Below are positions 62,709-64,000 of a stretch of 64,000 nucleotides of DNA, piece after piece. The notes under the pieces are model-generated. The model saw only the letters and a program-made list of their open reading frames with translations. It was not told the origin of the DNA and did no database searches. Origin of the DNA: Oscillospiraceae bacterium (GTDB taxonomy: Bacteria > Bacillota > Clostridia > Oscillospirales > Ruminococcaceae); assembly GCA_016296505.1 (NCBI GenBank), contig JAEDJD010000003.1:62001-126000 (forward strand). Direction: 5' to 3'. The position numbers and the translations under genes are program-made. The first letter of the stretch is position 1; each line of letters starts with the position of its first letter.

Positions 62709-64000
62709 ATGCTCACGCCGAATTTGACCGTATCATCGGAAGGACATCTCTGTATCGGCGGTGCGGATACCGTGTCGCTTGCCAGAACGTATGGCACGCC
62801 CCTCTACGTGATGGATGAAAATATGATTCGGGAAAACTGCCGCGGTTATGCGCGTGTGATTGCGGAGGAGTACGGCGGCAGAGGTCTGATTTGCTATGCA
62901 AGCAAGGCGCTTTCCTGTAAGGAACTGTACCGCATTGTTGATTCGGAGGGACTCGGCGCGGACGTGATCTCCGGCGGCGAGATCTATACCGCGCTGCAAG
63001 CAGGTATGCCGGCTGAAAAGCTCGTAATGCACGGCAACAGCAAGTCCAACGCCGAGCTGCAAATGGCTGTTTCAAACGATATCGGCAGAATTGTCTGCGA
63101 TAATCTGCCGGAACTCCGCCGGCTCGATCAGATTGCCGGTGAAGCCGGAAAAATAGTCAATATCATGCTTCGGATTAAGCCCGGTATCGACGCCCATACG
63201 CATGATTTTGTCAAGACCGGTCAGATCGACAGCAAGTTCGGGTTCGCAATTGAAACAGGCGAGGCAATGCAGGCGGTTCAGGCTGTCGGGCTTTGCAAGA
63301 ATCTGCGCCTTGTCGGTCTGCACTGCCATATCGGTTCGCAGATTCTCGATACAGAGCCGTTTGCCGAGGCTGCGCGCGTTATGATCGGATTCATGAATCA
63401 GATCCGCGATGCGCTTCTGATTACGCTGCCGGAACTGAATCTCGGCGGCGGTCCCGGTATTCGCTATACCGAGGAAGATGATCCGAAGCCGTTTGGCGAA
63501 ATTGTTCGTGCAATTCTCTCCGCGCTCAAGAATGTCTGTGCGGAGCTTGATTATCCGGAACCGTTCGTGCTGTTTGAGCCGGGTCGTTCCATTGTCGGCG
63601 GCGCAGGTCTGACACTCTATACCGTCATGGCAAAAAAGGTGATTCCGGCGGTTCGTACTTATGTGCTGACTGATGGCGGTATGTGCGACAATCCGCGCTA
63701 TGCGCTCTATCGCTCACGCTATGAGGCGCTGATTGCCAATAAGGCGGATCAGCCGCGCAGCGAGAACGTCACAATCGGTGGAAAGTGCTGTGAAAGCGGC
63801 GATCTCATCGGCGAGGATATGCCGTTGCAGGCTGCCGAGGAGGACGATATCCTTGCAGTGCTCGCGACCGGCGCCTACAACTATTCCATGGCTTCCAATT
63901 ACAACCGCAATCCGCGCGCCGAGATTGTCATGGTGAAGGACGGCGTCGCGAGAACCGTTGTAAAGCGCGAGACTTATGCGGATATCATCCGGAATGATAT
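62709..64000 (+). CDS. lysA: Diaminopimelate decarboxylase (runs off the right end)
   Basis: 430 codons are visible with no stop; only a little C-terminal sequence is missing. It makes lysine from meso-diaminopimelate. A PLP-binding Lys sits in 'ICYASKALS' (K66). Other blocks are 'GADVISGGE', 'HGNSKSNAEL', 'GLHCHIGSQI', 'LNLGGGPGIRY', 'EPGRSIVGGAG' and the active-site Cys in 'GGKCCESGDLIG'. GAAAGGA precedes the ATG at good spacing. Confidence 0.96.
   Translation, partial: MLTPNLTVSSEGHLCIGGADTVSLARTYGTPLYVMDENMIRENCRGYARVIAEEYGGRGLICYASKALSCKELYRIVDSEGLGADVISGGEIYTALQAGMPAEKLVMHGNSKSNAELQMAVSNDIGRIVCDNLPELRRLDQIAGEAGKIVNIMLRIKPGIDAHTHDFVKTGQIDSKFGFAIETGEAMQAVQAVGLCKNLRLVGLHCHIGSQILDTEPFAEAARVMIGFMNQIRDALLITLPELNLGGGPGIRYTEEDDPKPFGEIVRAILSALKNVCAELDYPEPFVLFEPGRSIVGGAGLTLYTVMAKKVIPAVRTYVLTDGGMCDNPRYALYRSRYEALIANKADQPRSENVTIGGKCCESGDLIGEDMPLQAAEEDDILAVLATGAYNYSMASNYNRNPRAEIVMVKDGVARTVVKRETYADIIRND

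Overview
The window comes from a Gram-positive anaerobe of the Ruminococcus type, most likely a cellulosome-forming fibre degrader. Three secreted proteins end in dockerin domains behind Thr-rich or Ig-like linkers, and one of them also carries a cohesin. There are Firmicutes-type genes (whiA, GTP-type pckG, sortase, DUF4321). Nearly every promoter reads TTGACA/TTGACT/TTGCAT, 17 bp, TATAAT. Base composition is about half G+C and even, with no large foreign island. Genus is inferred from gene content, not from a marker-gene tree.

Layout. 0-5.6 kb: AraC-type regulator, AlkD-like glycosylase, lipoprotein, hypothetical gene, whiA and a coiled-coil membrane protein. 5.7-9.5 kb: divergent pair of a cohesin-dockerin adaptor and a CBM/GH26/dockerin mannanase, then a rhomboid protease. 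9.7-17.5 kb: tRNA-Val, queA, a NodB deacetylase, an SPFH/ribbon-helix-helix pair, amidohydrolase-dus, SDR and phosphatase. 17.5-21 kb: a Trk K+ uptake locus whose trkA has an internal deletion and frameshift, then a patatin and a multi-hairpin repeat element. 21.4-31.7 kb: DUF1508 and a 79-residue protein, glmS, a large DUF4832-type dockerin protein divergent from an SGNH lipoprotein, aspS and a TPR-like protein. 31.8-41.5 kb: malQ, a sialate-esterase-like enzyme, transglutaminase-like and LRR proteins, dut, DUF4321 and a three-gene sortase operon.

41.7-46.8 kb: a parE/parC-type topoisomerase pair split by a small cassette, namely a four-helix-bundle gene inside terminal inverted repeats built of heptamers plus a hairpin. 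47-53 kb: fumarate hydratase alpha subunit, YbjN-like gene, small proteins, a radical SAM protein, an acetyltransferase with a predicted pseudoknot leader, and pckG. 53-64 kb: a CapD-type sugar epimerase with a long leader, tRNA-Thr and tRNA-Tyr, a two-gene membrane unit, a class A PBP, a spermidine-synthase-like membrane protein, an RNA methyltransferase and lysA, which runs off the right end.

Themes: plant-polysaccharide attack (GH26, adaptor scaffoldin, dockerin enzyme, esterases, malQ), cell-wall building (glmS, PBP, sortase, deacetylase, lysA) and housekeeping. The items most worth a second look are the cohesin-dockerin adaptor, the inverted-repeat cassette in the topoisomerase operon, the H-type pseudoknot before the acetyltransferase, the broken trkA, the dockerin protein with an uncharacterised catalytic-looking module, and the hairpin-rich element between duplicated terminators.
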